A stretch of 51,594 nt of DNA from Litorilituus sp. (GCA_030754235.1 JASMAS010000099.1:1-51594); one strand, 5' to 3'; shown: positions 1 through 11,329, numbered from the stretch's first letter. A program made the numbers and translations. The notes: generated by a model from the sequence alone, not told the origin.

Positions 1-951
<951 letters not shown>

Positions 952-1127
952 CATTAATATTTCTTTTTTGTTATTTAACCCAATAACATTGTTAAAAGTA
1001 CTTATTGACTAGCGTCAACTCTGTGATTTTGACTTGTTCTTGAAAAATACCTACAAAGAAATAATCAATTGACTTAAAAGAGCTAGATAAATAGAACTTA
1101 TTATTAGACGTTTGTAACTGGTTTTAT

Positions 1128-2066
1128 ATGAACCCAATTTTTAAACATGGCCCATCTCCACAGCACCGACTTATTTTGGTGCTGTTTTGTTCTGGATTAT
1201 TGATTTTTTTTGACCATAAAATGGCTAGTTTTGAGTCGGTTAGAGGTTATTTACAATCTTTAGTAAGCCCTTTGCAGTATATTGCTAACACGCCAAAACA
1301 AATGATGACATGGGCATCAGAAAATATTATAACACGCCAAGAGCTTATGGCTGAAAATCAGCAATATCGCCTCAATGAATTATCTTTTTCTGAGCAAGGA
1401 ATGCAGCTTGAAATTTTTAAGCAAGAAAACGCTCGTTTGCGTGCGCTTTTGGCCTCACCACTGCGTACTAATATGCAAAAAATGGTTGCCGAAATACTCT
1501 CGGTTGATAGTGATCCTTATAGCCATCAAGTAGTCATTAATCGAGGAGCCACTGATGGTGTATTTGAAGGGCAAGCAGTACTAGATGCTCAAGGAATCGT
1601 TGGACAAATTTTACATGTAGGACAAACTAGCTCTCGGGTTATTTTAATCACGGATATTTCTCATGCTGTACCGGTAAGAGTTAAGCGTAATGGCTTGAGG
1701 TTACAAGCATCAGGTAGTGGCCGAATTGACAGATTAACTCATAATTTTGTGTCGCATAGTGCTGATATTAAAATCGGAGATTTATTAGTAAGTTCAGGTC
1801 TTGGAGAGAAATATCCAGAGGGTTACCCTGTGGCGACAGTTCTTTCTGTTAGCCAAGATGATTCTAGAGAGTTTGTACAAGTATACAGTACTCCAACGGC
1901 ACAAATTGATAGACTTCGTTATTTATTATTGTTGTCTGAGCAGAAAGAACATAGCATTTTTGCCCCCAAATCTTCACAAAACACCTCTTTGAAAAAATCA
2001 AAAAGTAAAACTTTAGCGCCTGTTGGTGCTAATAATGCCCAGTCTGTTAAAGAGGAAGCGCAATAA
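1128..2066 (+). CDS. mreC: Rod shape-determining protein MreC
   Basis: Bitopic inner-membrane protein of the elongasome that links MreB filaments to the periplasmic wall-synthesis enzymes. A single membrane segment lies at about residues 15-30 (ILVLFCSGLLIFF), followed by a periplasmic coiled coil (about 70-110) and the beta-rich MreC core with the family pattern VVINRGATDGVFEGQAV and the motif DLLVSSGLGEKYPEGYPVA. The C-terminal 40 residues are Lys/Ser-rich and probably disordered. The stop codon shares one base with the mreD start, suggesting translational coupling. The ribosome-binding site is weak. Length (312 aa) suits the family. Confidence 0.96.
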   Translation: MNPIFKHGPSPQHRLILVLFCSGLLIFFDHKMASFESVRGYLQSLVSPLQYIANTPKQMMTWASENIITRQELMAENQQYRLNELSFSEQGMQLEIFKQENARLRALLASPLRTNMQKMVAEILSVDSDPYSHQVVINRGATDGVFEGQAVLDAQGIVGQILHVGQTSSRVILITDISHAVPVRVKRNGLRLQASGSGRIDRLTHNFVSHSADIKIGDLLVSSGLGEKYPEGYPVATVLSVSQDDSREFVQVYSTPTAQIDRLRYLLLLSEQKEHSIFAPKSSQNTSLKKSKSKTLAPVGANNAQSVKEEAQ

Positions 2067-2545
2067 TGTTTGCCCATAACGGTATTATTGTTATTTTAAC
2101 CCTCGTAATTGCACTGATGGCAACCATAATGCCTTTGCCTTTAAGCGTTGATGCCTTTCGACCTGATTGGGTATTAATTATTCTAATATATTGGACAATG
2201 GCACTACCAAGTCGTGTCAATATTATCACTGCTTGGATGATGGGGTTATTATTGGATGTATTGCTTGGCTCTGTGCTTGGTCTACATGCTGCTGCTATGG
2301 CAATTGCCATTTATATTGTGGCAGAGAACTTTCAAAAAATTAGAAACTTTTCGCTGTGGCAACAGGCATTTATCACGGGAGTTTTGTCTGCTTTATACCA
2401 TTTGGTCGTTTTCTGGTCACAACGTTTTCTTATTGACGTTACTTTCTTATCTAGCTATTTATACCCAGTGATCACCTCTGTTATTTTATGGCCATGGATG
2501 TTTTTGTTATTGCGTAAAGTGCGTCGTCACTTTTCAATAGCGTAA
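2066..2545 (+). CDS. mreD: Rod shape-determining protein MreD
   Basis: Small polytopic inner-membrane protein of the elongasome. At 159 aa it is almost entirely hydrophobic, with about five predicted membrane segments and the family-typical patterns RPDWVLIILIYW and GLLLDVLLGSVLGLHA. The start codon overlaps the mreC stop by one base. It is followed 55 bp later by maf, the usual gammaproteobacterial order. MreD sequences diverge strongly, so position in the operon supports the call as much as sequence does. Confidence 0.95.
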   Translation: MFAHNGIIVILTLVIALMATIMPLPLSVDAFRPDWVLIILIYWTMALPSRVNIITAWMMGLLLDVLLGSVLGLHAAAMAIAIYIVAENFQKIRNFSLWQQAFITGVLSALYHLVVFWSQRFLIDVTFLSSYLYPVITSVILWPWMFLLLRKVRRHFSIA

Positions 2546-2600
2546 ATTTTCTACAATAACACTTATCCGCTACATTAGGGTAATAATGAACTAGTATATA

Positions 2601-3197
2601 ATGAAAAAATTAATTTTAGCTTCTCAATCACCTAGGCGAAAAGCATTATTATCTCAGCTAGGTTATCGGTTTTCTACCCAAGTAGCTGCCATTGATGAAA
2701 CCCCCCTGTTTAATGAATCGCCTAAGGATTATGTTCTTCGTTTAGCCGAGCAAAAAGCGCGAGCTATTTTTCAAATTTTACCTAAACAAGAACAGAAAAG
2801 TACTGTTGTTTTAGGCTCAGATACTTGTGTAATAAATGATGGTAACATTTTAGGTAAGCCTGATGATGAAGCACAAAGTATTATTATGCTAGAGCAACTA
2901 AGTGGTAGTACACATCAAGTATTCACAAGTATTGCAGCGATTAATAATAAATCGATTATCCATGAGGTAGTGAGCACTGAGGTCTATTTTAAACCGTTAA
3001 CTTTGGATGAAATTAAACGTTATTGGCAAACGGGAGAGCCCCATGACAAGGCGGGCTCATATGCTATTCAAGGCATTGGTGGACAATTTGTTACAAAGAT
3101 TAATGGTAGTTATTCTGCTGTGGTAGGTCTACCACTATATGAAACATCACAAATGCTAGCTACACTTGGTATAATTAGTCCTATTCAAGAAGAATAA
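2601..3197 (+). CDS. maf: Maf-family nucleotide pyrophosphatase (dTTP/UTP type, YhdE)
   Basis: Cytoplasmic house-cleaning enzyme that hydrolyses dTTP, UTP and related modified nucleotides to the monophosphate plus pyrophosphate. The 198-aa protein opens with the Maf signature SQSPRRKALLSQLG (about residues 8-21), followed by the conserved ETP of the IDETP segment, the GSDTCV and LGKPDDEAQ motifs, and the C-terminal DKAGSYAIQGIGG loop. The position between mreD and rng is the standard location of YhdE (MafA) rather than YceF (MafB). Overexpressed Maf homologues have been associated with septation effects, hence the family name. The start ATG has no strong Shine-Dalgarno sequence. Confidence 0.93.
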   Translation: MKKLILASQSPRRKALLSQLGYRFSTQVAAIDETPLFNESPKDYVLRLAEQKARAIFQILPKQEQKSTVVLGSDTCVINDGNILGKPDDEAQSIIMLEQLSGSTHQVFTSIAAINNKSIIHEVVSTEVYFKPLTLDEIKRYWQTGEPHDKAGSYAIQGIGGQFVTKINGSYSAVVGLPLYETSQMLATLGIISPIQEE

Positions 3198-3262
3198 AGA
3201 GAATAGGATTGCTGGCAATATAACAGCAATAGTTAAAACACATAATAAAGGTTGGCACAATA

Positions 3263-4720
3263 ATGAGCACTGAGTTATTAATTAATGTTACCCCAAGCGA
3301 GACTCGAGTTGCTTTAATTGAGAATGGCTCTTTGCAAGAAGTTCATATAGAGCGTGAGGCCAAACGGGGTATAGTGGGCAATATTTACCTGGGTAAAGTG
3401 ATTCGCGTACTACCAGGCATGCAAGCCGCCTTTGTTGATATTGGTTTAGATAAAGCTGCTTTTTTACACGCTTCTGATATTAATTCAAAACTGATCTTAA
3501 AAGAAGAAACTGAGCAAGTACCAGATATCCGTGCTTTGGTTCACGAAGGGCAACATCTGATGGTGCAGGTGGTTAAAGATCCTTTGGGATCAAAAGGTGC
3601 GCGCTTAACCACGGATATAACCATTGCCTCTCGCTATTTAGTACTTATGCCTCACTCGAGTCATGCAGGTATTTCACAGCGCATTGAAGATGCACATGAG
3701 CGTAAGCGCTTAAAAGAAATTATTACCCCTTTTTGTGATGAAATCCAAGGTTTTATTGTTCGTACTGCAGGTGAAGGGGCAAGTGAACAAGAGCTTAAGC
3801 ATGATGCTAGCTTTTTACGTCGTGTATGGACAAAGGTGCAAGAACGTAAACAGCGTAAACAGGTCAATATGCCGCTTTATCAAGACTTGTCATTGTCTTT
3901 TCGCGTTTTGAGAGACTTTGTCGGCATGGAGTTTGAGAGAATTAGAATTGACTCTAAATTAACCTATCAACAATTAGTAACCTTTAGTGAAGAGTTTGTA
4001 CCTGAGTTAACCCAAGTGATGGAATACTATCCCGGCGAACGTCCTATTTTTGATTTGTTTTCTGCAGAAGTTGAAATTCAGCGGGCATTACAGCGTAAAA
4101 TTGAATTAAAATCAGGCGGTTATTTAATTATTGATCAAACTGAAGCCATGACAACTATTGATATTAATACGGGGGCTTTTGTGGGACACCGTAACTTAGA
4201 AGACACGATTTTTAGTACTAATATCGAAGCTACCCAAGCAATTGCCCGTCAATTGAGGTTAAGAAACTTAGGAGGTATCATCATTGTTGACTTTATTGAT
4301 ATGCATGATGAAGATCATAAACGCCGCGTACTAAATAGTTTAGAAATGGCGATGTCAAAAGATCAGGTTAAATATAGTATTCATGGTTTTTCATCGCTTG
4401 GTTTAGTTGAAATGACACGCAAACGTACGCGGGAAAGCCTAGAGCATGTGTTATGTGGCGAATGTTCTGTGTGTAGTGGCCGCGGAAGTCTTAAAACAGA
4501 AGAAACCGTATGTTTTGAAATTTTACGAGAAATTGTCAGAGTAAACCGCGCACACGATGCTGATAAGTTCATTGTTTATGCATCACCAGCGGTAAGTGAT
4601 TTTCTACTTAATGATGAATTTCATAATCTTGCTGAAGTTGAAGTATTTATCGGTAAGTCGATAAAAGTACAGGTAGAAGCTATGTACTTTCAAGAGCAGT
4701 TTGATGTAGTCATGATGTAA
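3263..4720 (+). CDS. rng: Ribonuclease G
   Basis: Endoribonuclease of the RNase E/G family that matures the 5' end of 16S rRNA and degrades some mRNAs. The 485-aa protein has the S1 domain near the N-terminus (GIVGNIYLGKVIRVLPGMQAA), the 5'-sensor/RNase H-like region, and the DNase I-like catalytic segment with metal-binding aspartates in TIDINTG and IIVDFIDM. A zinc-link CxxC pair is seen in CGECSVCSGRG. It lacks the long C-terminal degradosome scaffold of RNase E, which separates the two. It lies between maf and yhdP as in other gammaproteobacteria. Confidence 0.96.
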   Translation: MSTELLINVTPSETRVALIENGSLQEVHIEREAKRGIVGNIYLGKVIRVLPGMQAAFVDIGLDKAAFLHASDINSKLILKEETEQVPDIRALVHEGQHLMVQVVKDPLGSKGARLTTDITIASRYLVLMPHSSHAGISQRIEDAHERKRLKEIITPFCDEIQGFIVRTAGEGASEQELKHDASFLRRVWTKVQERKQRKQVNMPLYQDLSLSFRVLRDFVGMEFERIRIDSKLTYQQLVTFSEEFVPELTQVMEYYPGERPIFDLFSAEVEIQRALQRKIELKSGGYLIIDQTEAMTTIDINTGAFVGHRNLEDTIFSTNIEATQAIARQLRLRNLGGIIIVDFIDMHDEDHKRRVLNSLEMAMSKDQVKYSIHGFSSLGLVEMTRKRTRESLEHVLCGECSVCSGRGSLKTEETVCFEILREIVRVNRAHDADKFIVYASPAVSDFLLNDEFHNLAEVEVFIGKSIKVQVEAMYFQEQFDVVMM

Positions 4721-4747
4721 TGTTAACTACGTTAGTGTGTATATTTT

Positions 4748-4763
4748 AGGAAAGTTGTTGATG
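4748..4763 (+). promoter_or_regulatory. Ribosome-binding site deciding the yhdP start
   Basis: AGGAAAG followed by a 7-8 base spacer and ATG at 4761. This favours the ATG over the upstream in-frame GTG at 4737, which has no purine-rich tract at the right distance. Confidence 0.6.
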
Positions 4764-7700
4764 TTTTTTACAAGCATATTAAATCGTTGGTTAAATCGCA
4801 GCTATAAAGTGCTCGCCATTTTGCTGGTACTTTTTGCGGTATTGATCAGTGCATTTCGTTTGTTTTTACCCTACGTTGAACATTATCGTCAAGATGTACA
4901 ATATTACATCAATGAAAAAAATAAAACGAATATTATCATTGGTGGTTTAGCGATGAGTTGGCAACGTTGGGGGCCAACTGTTATCGCAAAACAGGTTAGC
5001 TTAGTTAACAATGATGATGCGCATATTTATATCGATGAGATTGAGGTTCAGGTTGATTTTTGGTCTAGCCTAATCCAGCAACAACTCGTGTCGAGCAATT
5101 TAATTTTGGCTGGTGCCAATATTGAATTATTCAACCAAGACAGGCGGCAAGCTGAGTTAGGTAGAGCTAAGCAAGGCAGTGATGAGACTCAATCAACCGC
5201 GTTTGAACAAGTTTCATCGATCTTTTTAAATCGTTTAAATCAATTTTCAGTCCGTGATAGTCATGTTGTTATTCATAATGAAACGCTTGATCGTAACTTT
5301 CATGTTAGCAATTTACACTGGAAAAACCGCGGTGACCGACATCAGGCTCAAGGAAATATTATTGTTAATGAATTAAGCAGCAATAAAATGAGCTTGAAAA
5401 TTGATGTCAAAGGGGATGCCGTTAATCAACTAAACGGGCAAATGTATCTGGAAGCAAATCATTTAGATGTCACCCCTTGGCTTGATAGTTTATTGGCAAT
5501 TGCTAATGATAAAACCAAAGCTGATGTTGGTTTTTCTGCATGGTTAACACTTCATAATGGCAGTGTTGAGCGTTTGTTGGTGGATTTACAAGATAACTTT
5601 ATTGGTTGGCAGGGAAAGGATGGTCAGCAAAGTTTAACGCTAAGTTCAGGGCAGTTATTATTAATTGGTGGTGATGAACCAGATAGTTTGAAGATCTTTA
5701 GTACACCGCTACGGATGCAGTTTAACCAGCTAGCCGAGCAAGAATACACAGTTCAAATAAACAAAACAAGCGGGAGCTATTCACTATATTTATCAGCATT
5801 TGATCTTGCGCTGATCAGTCAAGTTTCACCTCTTTTTATTGCTGATAACGATTTAAGTCAATTCCTTATTGATCTAAATATAACGGGTCAGGCTTCGGAT
5901 GTTTATCTGAGAAGCTCCGCTGAAGTAGTAGAAGCGGTAGCAAGTTTTAGCCATGCTTCAACAAAATATAGTCAAGGAGTTCCCGGAGTTGATAACTTAT
6001 CGGGTGAGCTGAGCTTAACAAAAAATAATTTACACCTTGAATTATTAGCTGAGCAAGGCGCGTTAGACTTTAAACAACATTTTGTCGCGCCAATTGTTTA
6101 CCAAACCGTTAGCGCTAGTGCTAACTTTTCTTTTGGTCATCTTGATTTTGAGCGAAAGGGGTGGCAATTACAGGTTAATGATATTGACTTCACTTCTGCT
6201 GAATTAAGCATGGCAGGTGATTTGGCTGTAAACGCTTTTACTGATGCGGAGCCCACAATGTCATTGCTCGCATCAGTCACTCGAGGTGATGCAAGTAAAG
6301 CGGGGCATTATTTTCCGTTAACAACCATGAGTGCAAACTTAGTACGTTACCTAAACAATGGCCTTATCTCAGGAAGTATGGCGCAAGCACAAGTGCTGAT
6401 AAATGGCCCTTTATCTCATTTTCCTTTTAAGGATAACTCTGGCATTTTTATCGTCGATGCTGAACTGGAGCAAGCACAGTTCCAATTTGAGAGTAGTTGG
6501 CCTGCTATTCAAGGCTTTGCTGCCAACCTAAACTTTACCAATAATAGCATGCTTATTACAGGGCGAAGTGGGAGTTTGGTTGGCCTTGATGTTAGTGGTG
6601 TGCAAGCAGCTATTGATGATTTAGCCCAAGAATCAATATTGACAGTAGATACTATCATTAAGCCTTCATCGGCCAACTTAGTTGCTGACTTAATCGCGCA
6701 AAGTCCTCTAAAAGATAATGTTGGTGAGGTATTGCAACAGTTACAAATTAGTGGTGATATTGATGGAGAATTTCATTTAAACCTCCCCTTAAACGCTAAA
6801 GAGCAAGTTGTTGCTAGTGGGTTAATTAATTTTTCTGATAACCGGATTGCTTTGAAAAAACCCAGAATGGATTTTGAACAGGTTAATGGTCAACTCACTT
6901 TTAGCAACGACAATATAGCGGCAACTCATTTATCGTTAACTTGGTTGGACTTGCCTTTAGTGCTTGATGTTCAAGGTGTAAATAAAGCCGATTACTATGA
7001 TACTGATATCTCCATAATAGCCAATTGGCAAGAAGCACAATGGCAAGCACATGTGTCACCTTTACTGAAAAAATATTTTGGCGCTCAGTTGCAGTGGCAA
7101 GGTGACTTATCTTTACATCAACACCATAATGGCGAATTTTCTTATAACTTAGCTATTGACAGTGATTTAGCGCAAAGTGAACTTAATCTACCTGCGCCTT
7201 ATTACAAAGCGACAGGTAAGCAAGCGGCCTTATCAGCCAAGGTTACTGGCCAAACAGTGAAATCAACTATTAATGTTAGTTATGGTGAACAATTAAGTTT
7301 CTTCGGTGTACTTGACCATCAAGAGAGTTCTTTTGGGCAAGCCCATTTAGTACTGGGCGATGAACAAATGCTATTGCCCATGGATGGCTTTCATATTACC
7401 ACCAAACTTACCCAAGCAAATTTTACTCAATGGCAGCCGCTAATTAGCGATATTATTGATAGTGTTCAACAGGGGAACCATGATAACACTGAATCTTTAA
7501 AATCTCCTCGCTTATTTTCTAGACCAGAGCGAATTAGAGGTACTGTGGCGCAATTAGATATTTTGGGGCAACAATTAAATAATGTTTCTTTTAATTTATT
7601 AGATCAGAAAAACTGGTGGTTGTTGCAGCTAAATGCTAAAGAAATCCGTAGTCGTGTTAAGTTTTATCCAGACTGGCTTTCACAGGGGATAGATGTGAAT

Positions 7701-8756
7701 GCTGATTTCATCCATTTATCGACAAAAAAAACAACTGAGCACGATAGTTATAAGCATAATTTAGCCTTAGAACGAGAAGACAATCAACAAGCTATTTTTG
7801 CTAATATGCCAACATTAACTTTACATTGTGAACGCTGCCAAGTTGGTGATTTAGACCTAGGCACATTGAGTATGGCCTTATCACGTCATGGAGATGATGT
7901 GATCAAAATAGATCACTTGACGGCAAAGCGAGAACAAGCTGAGTTTACACTTTTTGGACAGTGGCAATATAATAACCAAACCTCAGTGACCGATATTCAG
8001 GGGAGTTTAACGCTCAAAGATATAGAATATGAGTTAGAACAGTTAGGTTATGGTTCAATTATTAAAGACAGCGGTGGTAAATTGGATTATCAGTTGGCTT
8101 GGCAAGGTGGTCCTCATCAATTTTCTTTTGCATTGTTAAATGGTGACATTAACGCCGCAATAGATGATGGCTATTTGGCCGAAGTAAGAGGTGAAGTAAA
8201 AATAGCCTCGATATTAAGCCTTGATTCTATTGTGAGAAAACTAACCCTAGATTTTCGTGATATTTTTAGTGATGGTATGTTTTATAGCGATATAACCGGA
8301 GATTACCAGATAAAAAATGGCGTATTATACACAAGCAACACTCGTATGAATGGCACTGCAGGTAATTTATATATTAATGGCAATACTGATTTTATCACCG
8401 ATATGCTTGATTATAAAATGTCATATAAACCTAACCTAACCTCAAGCTTACCTGTGATAGCGTGGATAACAATGTCAAACCCTGTTGGTTTTTTAGCGGG
8501 TATAGCACTCGATCAAGTTATTACCTCTCAAGTAGTCTCCGAAGTTAATTTTGAGCTTACTGGCAGTGTAAAAGAGCCTGATTTTAAGGAAGTTAATCGT
8601 AAAAGCCGTGATGTCAGTGTTGGCCTTTCAACGCCTCCTAAATTTGTTGACACTACCACCGAGAAAAAAACGGTTAAAGACAGTGGAAGCCAACCAGAGT
8701 CTTTGCAACAAAACAAAGCGATCGACAACCCTAACAATGTCATACATGAGTTATAA
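4761..8756 (+). CDS. yhdP: YhdP, AsmA-like intermembrane phospholipid transporter
   Basis: Very large envelope protein (1331 aa from this start) of the AsmA-like/TamB-like group. In E. coli YhdP works with TamB and YdbH to carry phospholipids from the inner to the outer membrane. A single N-terminal membrane anchor (VLAILLVLFAVLISAFRLFL) is followed by a long repetitive beta-rich periplasmic region, and the conserved C-terminal AsmA-like segment (LTLDFRDIFSDGMFYSDI, about 1180-1200) is present. A GTG at 4737 would give 8 more residues, but the ATG at 4761 has an AGGAAAG ribosome-binding site about 7 bases upstream and is preferred. The stop is one base before the next gene. Confidence 0.93.
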   Translation: MFFTSILNRWLNRSYKVLAILLVLFAVLISAFRLFLPYVEHYRQDVQYYINEKNKTNIIIGGLAMSWQRWGPTVIAKQVSLVNNDDAHIYIDEIEVQVDFWSSLIQQQLVSSNLILAGANIELFNQDRRQAELGRAKQGSDETQSTAFEQVSSIFLNRLNQFSVRDSHVVIHNETLDRNFHVSNLHWKNRGDRHQAQGNIIVNELSSNKMSLKIDVKGDAVNQLNGQMYLEANHLDVTPWLDSLLAIANDKTKADVGFSAWLTLHNGSVERLLVDLQDNFIGWQGKDGQQSLTLSSGQLLLIGGDEPDSLKIFSTPLRMQFNQLAEQEYTVQINKTSGSYSLYLSAFDLALISQVSPLFIADNDLSQFLIDLNITGQASDVYLRSSAEVVEAVASFSHASTKYSQGVPGVDNLSGELSLTKNNLHLELLAEQGALDFKQHFVAPIVYQTVSASANFSFGHLDFERKGWQLQVNDIDFTSAELSMAGDLAVNAFTDAEPTMSLLASVTRGDASKAGHYFPLTTMSANLVRYLNNGLISGSMAQAQVLINGPLSHFPFKDNSGIFIVDAELEQAQFQFESSWPAIQGFAANLNFTNNSMLITGRSGSLVGLDVSGVQAAIDDLAQESILTVDTIIKPSSANLVADLIAQSPLKDNVGEVLQQLQISGDIDGEFHLNLPLNAKEQVVASGLINFSDNRIALKKPRMDFEQVNGQLTFSNDNIAATHLSLTWLDLPLVLDVQGVNKADYYDTDISIIANWQEAQWQAHVSPLLKKYFGAQLQWQGDLSLHQHHNGEFSYNLAIDSDLAQSELNLPAPYYKATGKQAALSAKVTGQTVKSTINVSYGEQLSFFGVLDHQESSFGQAHLVLGDEQMLLPMDGFHITTKLTQANFTQWQPLISDIIDSVQQGNHDNTESLKSPRLFSRPERIRGTVAQLDILGQQLNNVSFNLLDQKNWWLLQLNAKEIRSRVKFYPDWLSQGIDVNADFIHLSTKKTTEHDSYKHNLALEREDNQQAIFANMPTLTLHCERCQVGDLDLGTLSMALSRHGDDVIKIDHLTAKREQAEFTLFGQWQYNNQTSVTDIQGSLTLKDIEYELEQLGYGSIIKDSGGKLDYQLAWQGGPHQFSFALLNGDINAAIDDGYLAEVRGEVKIASILSLDSIVRKLTLDFRDIFSDGMFYSDITGDYQIKNGVLYTSNTRMNGTAGNLYINGNTDFITDMLDYKMSYKPNLTSSLPVIAWITMSNPVGFLAGIALDQVITSQVVSEVNFELTGSVKEPDFKEVNRKSRDVSVGLSTPPKFVDTTTEKKTVKDSGSQPESLQQNKAIDNPNNVIHEL

Positions 8757-8757
8757 C

Positions 8758-9609
8758 ATGGTTAAAATCAGTGCAATTCAATTAACAGCCAAGCCTAATG
8801 TTGCAGACAACCTGCAAACTATTTCTGCGCAACTCAAAAAAATCACCTTGGATGAACAAGGGCAAGATATTGAACACCTAGTCGTTTTACCTGAATGTTG
8901 TTTGTTTTTTGGTGCTAATGATAAAGAACAGCTTAAAATAGCCCATGAAAATAAAATAGCGCTAACTGCAGTTGCTAATCAGTTTGAGAGTAAGTTACAA
9001 GTTGCACTTAGTGAGCTAGCAAGACAGTACCAAGTGTATTTAGTGGCCGGCACGATTCCTTTGTTAACAAGTAAAGAGCATAAATTCACTAATTCTAGCT
9101 GTATTTTTAGCCCCAAAGGAGAGGTATTAGGCCGTTATGATAAAATTCACCTTTTTGATGTTAATGTTAAGGATAACCAAAAAAGCTACTGTGAATCTCG
9201 TTATGCTCAAGCAGGAACAAAGCCTTGTCTTGTTCATACACCAATAGCCAGTATTGGCTTAAGTATATGTTTTGATCTTCGTTTTCCAAGCCTTTATCAA
9301 ACATTGAATAAATTAGGTGCTGATATTATTACCGTACCAAGTGCTTTTACTCGGATAACAGGTAAAGCGCATTGGCAAACACTATTGCAAGCTAGAGCTA
9401 TTGAAAATCAAGTATATATTGTTGCCGCAGGGCAAGAAGGTGTGCATGCTAACGGTAGAGAAACCTGGGGGCATTCCATGATAATTAGCCCTTGGGGTGA
9501 AGTAATAACTTGCCTTGAGCATGGTGAAGGTTATATTAGTGCCAACTTTCTGCCAGAAGAAATTAACAGAATACGTGCAAGCATGCCGTTGAACTCGCCA
9601 CTTTTTTAA
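8758..9609 (+). CDS. Carbon-nitrogen hydrolase (Nit/omega-amidase family)
   Basis: Nitrilase-superfamily amidohydrolase, 283 aa. The catalytic triad is complete: Glu46 in LPECC, Lys129 in YDKIHLFDV and Cys171 in GLSICFDLRFP. The family resemblance is to YbeM/Nit1/Nit2, which repair deaminated glutathione or hydrolyse omega-amides of alpha-keto acids; the substrate here is not determined by sequence. Possible upstream starts (8608, 8737, 8746) lie inside yhdP. The ATG at 8758, one base after the yhdP stop, gives the normal N-terminus MVKISAIQLT. The position between yhdP and tldD is common in Alteromonadales and Vibrionales. Confidence 0.9.
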   Translation: MVKISAIQLTAKPNVADNLQTISAQLKKITLDEQGQDIEHLVVLPECCLFFGANDKEQLKIAHENKIALTAVANQFESKLQVALSELARQYQVYLVAGTIPLLTSKEHKFTNSSCIFSPKGEVLGRYDKIHLFDVNVKDNQKSYCESRYAQAGTKPCLVHTPIASIGLSICFDLRFPSLYQTLNKLGADIITVPSAFTRITGKAHWQTLLQARAIENQVYIVAAGQEGVHANGRETWGHSMIISPWGEVITCLEHGEGYISANFLPEEINRIRASMPLNSPLF

Positions 9610-9635
9610 AGATAAAACTATAGAGTTGAAAATAA

Positions 9636-11093
9636 ATGAATCAAGTTGAACAAGCCTTATTACATGATAGCCATATTGATGATGCTATTTTATTCAAAAC
9701 CTTAAATAGCATGATGGGGCGTCAAGTCGACTTTGCTGATTTATATTTTCAGTCTAGCCAACACGAATCGTGGATGCTAGAAGATGGTATTGTTAAGGAA
9801 GGCTCTTACAATATGGAGCGAGGGGTTGGCGTTCGTGCTATTTCTGGCGAAAAAACAGGCTTTGCCTATTCTGATGATATTTCACCATTAGCACTGCAAA
9901 AAGCCGCCGATGCTGCCAGAGGTATAGCTGATTGTGGCTTAGGCGCCGAAGTAAAAGCATTCACCCGCCAATCGCCAATTCAGGTATATCAGGCAATTGA
10001 ACCGCTAGGTAGTTTAACACAAGAACAAAAAATAGATTTACTACATCAAGTTGAAGCACATGCGCGAGGTATTGATTGTCGTGTAAGCCAAGTGATTGTC
10101 AGCCTATCTGGCGTAAATGAAAAAGTTTTGGTTGCTGCTAGTGATGGCACGTATGCTACTGATATACGGCCATTAGTGCGTCTTAATTGTTCTGTGTTAG
10201 TTGAAGGCAATGGTAAACGCGAACGGGCAAGTTCTGGTGGTGGCGCAAGGACTGATTACAGTTACTTTTTTGAATTAGTGAGGGAAAATGAAGCGCAACC
10301 AGGTAAAGCGCGTTATTTAACTTATGCCGAAGAAGCCGTACGACAAGCACTGGTTAATCTTGTTGCGATTGATGCACCTGCTGGGGCTTTTCCTGTGGTT
10401 TTAGGAGCTGGATGGCCGGGGGTATTGTTGCATGAGGCGGTGGGGCATGGTTTAGAAGGCGATTTTAATCGCAAAGGATCATCAACTTTTTCAGGCAAGA
10501 TAGGCACTAAGGTTTGCTCTGAGCTTTGTACTATTGTTGATGATGGTACTTTAGTCGATCGTCGTGGCTCTTTAAGCGTTGATGATGAAGGGACGCCAGG
10601 GCAATATAATGTGCTTATTGAAAAAGGTATTTTAAAAGGTTACATGCAGGATAAGCATAATGCCCATTTAATGGGAATAAAACCTACAGGTAATGGTCGT
10701 AGGGAATCTTATGCGCATTTGCCTATGCCACGAATGACGAATACCTATATGCTTGCGGGTGAGTCTAACCCTAAAGATATTATAAAGTCAGTAAAAAAAG
10801 GTATTTATGCGCCCAACTTTGCTGGTGGACAAGTTGATATTACCTCGGGTAAATTTGTTTTTACTAGCTCAGAAGCCTATTTAATTGAAAATGGTGAAAT
10901 TACCTCGCCAGTTAAAGGGGCTACTTTAATTGGTAGTGGGCCTGAAGCAATGCAAAATGTATCCATGGTCGGTAATGATCTTAAGTTAGATGCGGGTGTT
11001 GGCGTCTGTGGTAAAGATGGACAAAGTGTCCCTGTGGGTGTCGGTCAACCTACATTAAAAATTGATGAAATGACTATTGGTGGCACTCAATAA
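9636..11093 (+). CDS. tldD: Metalloprotease subunit TldD
   Basis: Catalytic subunit of the TldD/TldE (PmbA) heterodimeric zinc protease, which degrades unfolded or leaderless peptides and processes microcin B17 and CcdA. The zinc-binding HExxxH motif is present as HEAVGH at residues 266-271 within [13 protein letters not shown], followed by a conserved stretch ending in the family C-terminal pattern [17 protein letters not shown]. Length of 485 aa is normal. Its partner gene pmbA lies 3.4 kb downstream, separated by an accessory insertion and darP. Confidence 0.96.
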   Translation: MNQVEQALLHDSHIDDAILFKTLNSMMGRQVDFADLYFQSSQHESWMLEDGIVKEGSYNMERGVGVRAISGEKTGFAYSDDISPLALQKAADAARGIADCGLGAEVKAFTRQSPIQVYQAIEPLGSLTQEQKIDLLHQVEAHARGIDCRVSQVIVSLSGVNEKVLVAASDGTYATDIRPLVRLNCSVLVEGNGKRERASSGGGARTDYSYFFELVRENEAQPGKARYLTYAEEAVRQALVNLVAIDAPAGAFPVVLGAGWPGVLLHEAVGHGLEGDFNRKGSSTFSGKIGTKVCSELCTIVDDGTLVDRRGSLSVDDEGTPGQYNVLIEKGILKGYMQDKHNAHLMGIKPTGNGRRESYAHLPMPRMTNTYMLAGESNPKDIIKSVKKGIYAPNFAGGQVDITSGKFVFTSSEAYLIENGEITSPVKGATLIGSGPEAMQNVSMVGNDLKLDAGVGVCGKDGQSVPVGVGQPTLKIDEMTIGGTQ

Positions 11094-11147
11094 ATGATTT
11101 TAAAGCGTTGAAGTAGCATATATAAAACCGCCTTCTCCTTTTATAAA

Positions 11148-11178
11148 AAAAGAGCCAAGGCCCTTTTCCAATTTTTTA
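11148..11178 (+). terminator. Possible weak terminator after tldD
   Basis: AAAAGAGCC and GGCCCTTTT form a short hairpin with one mismatch and a minimal loop, followed by a T-rich tract (attttttat). It lies 55 bp beyond the tldD stop, where the codirectional run ends. The loop geometry is poor, so confidence is low. Confidence 0.35.
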
Positions 11179-11271
11179 TGTTTGCTCAATAACCCAATAG
11201 ATTATTTTTTTAGCCATTATTATCGAGTAATAAGGATAAGCAACCTGAGGAACGCTCCAAAGATAAAATCT

Positions 11272-11329
11272 AGCAGCCAAGAGTAGGTATTAACTCCACA
11301 CCTCCTCTTAGCTGCTTAACCAGTTAAGC
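11272..11329. repeat. Imperfect 16-bp inverted repeat plus overlapping second hairpin
   Basis: The arm 11272-11287 (AGCAGCCAAGAGTAGG) pairs with 11301-11316 at 14 of 16 positions around a 13-base loop. A second stem, GCTTAAC at 11314-11320 with GTTAAGC at 11323-11329, overlaps its 3' arm, so the two folds are mutually exclusive. It lies between the tldD stop and the end of the convergent hemerythrin gene. There is no T-tract typical of an intrinsic terminator. Function unknown. Confidence 0.6.

Noticed and set aside
8608..8757. N-terminal extension of the nitrilase-family gene
   Set aside because: The extra residues overlap yhdP and have no similarity to the family; the normal N-terminus begins at 8758.
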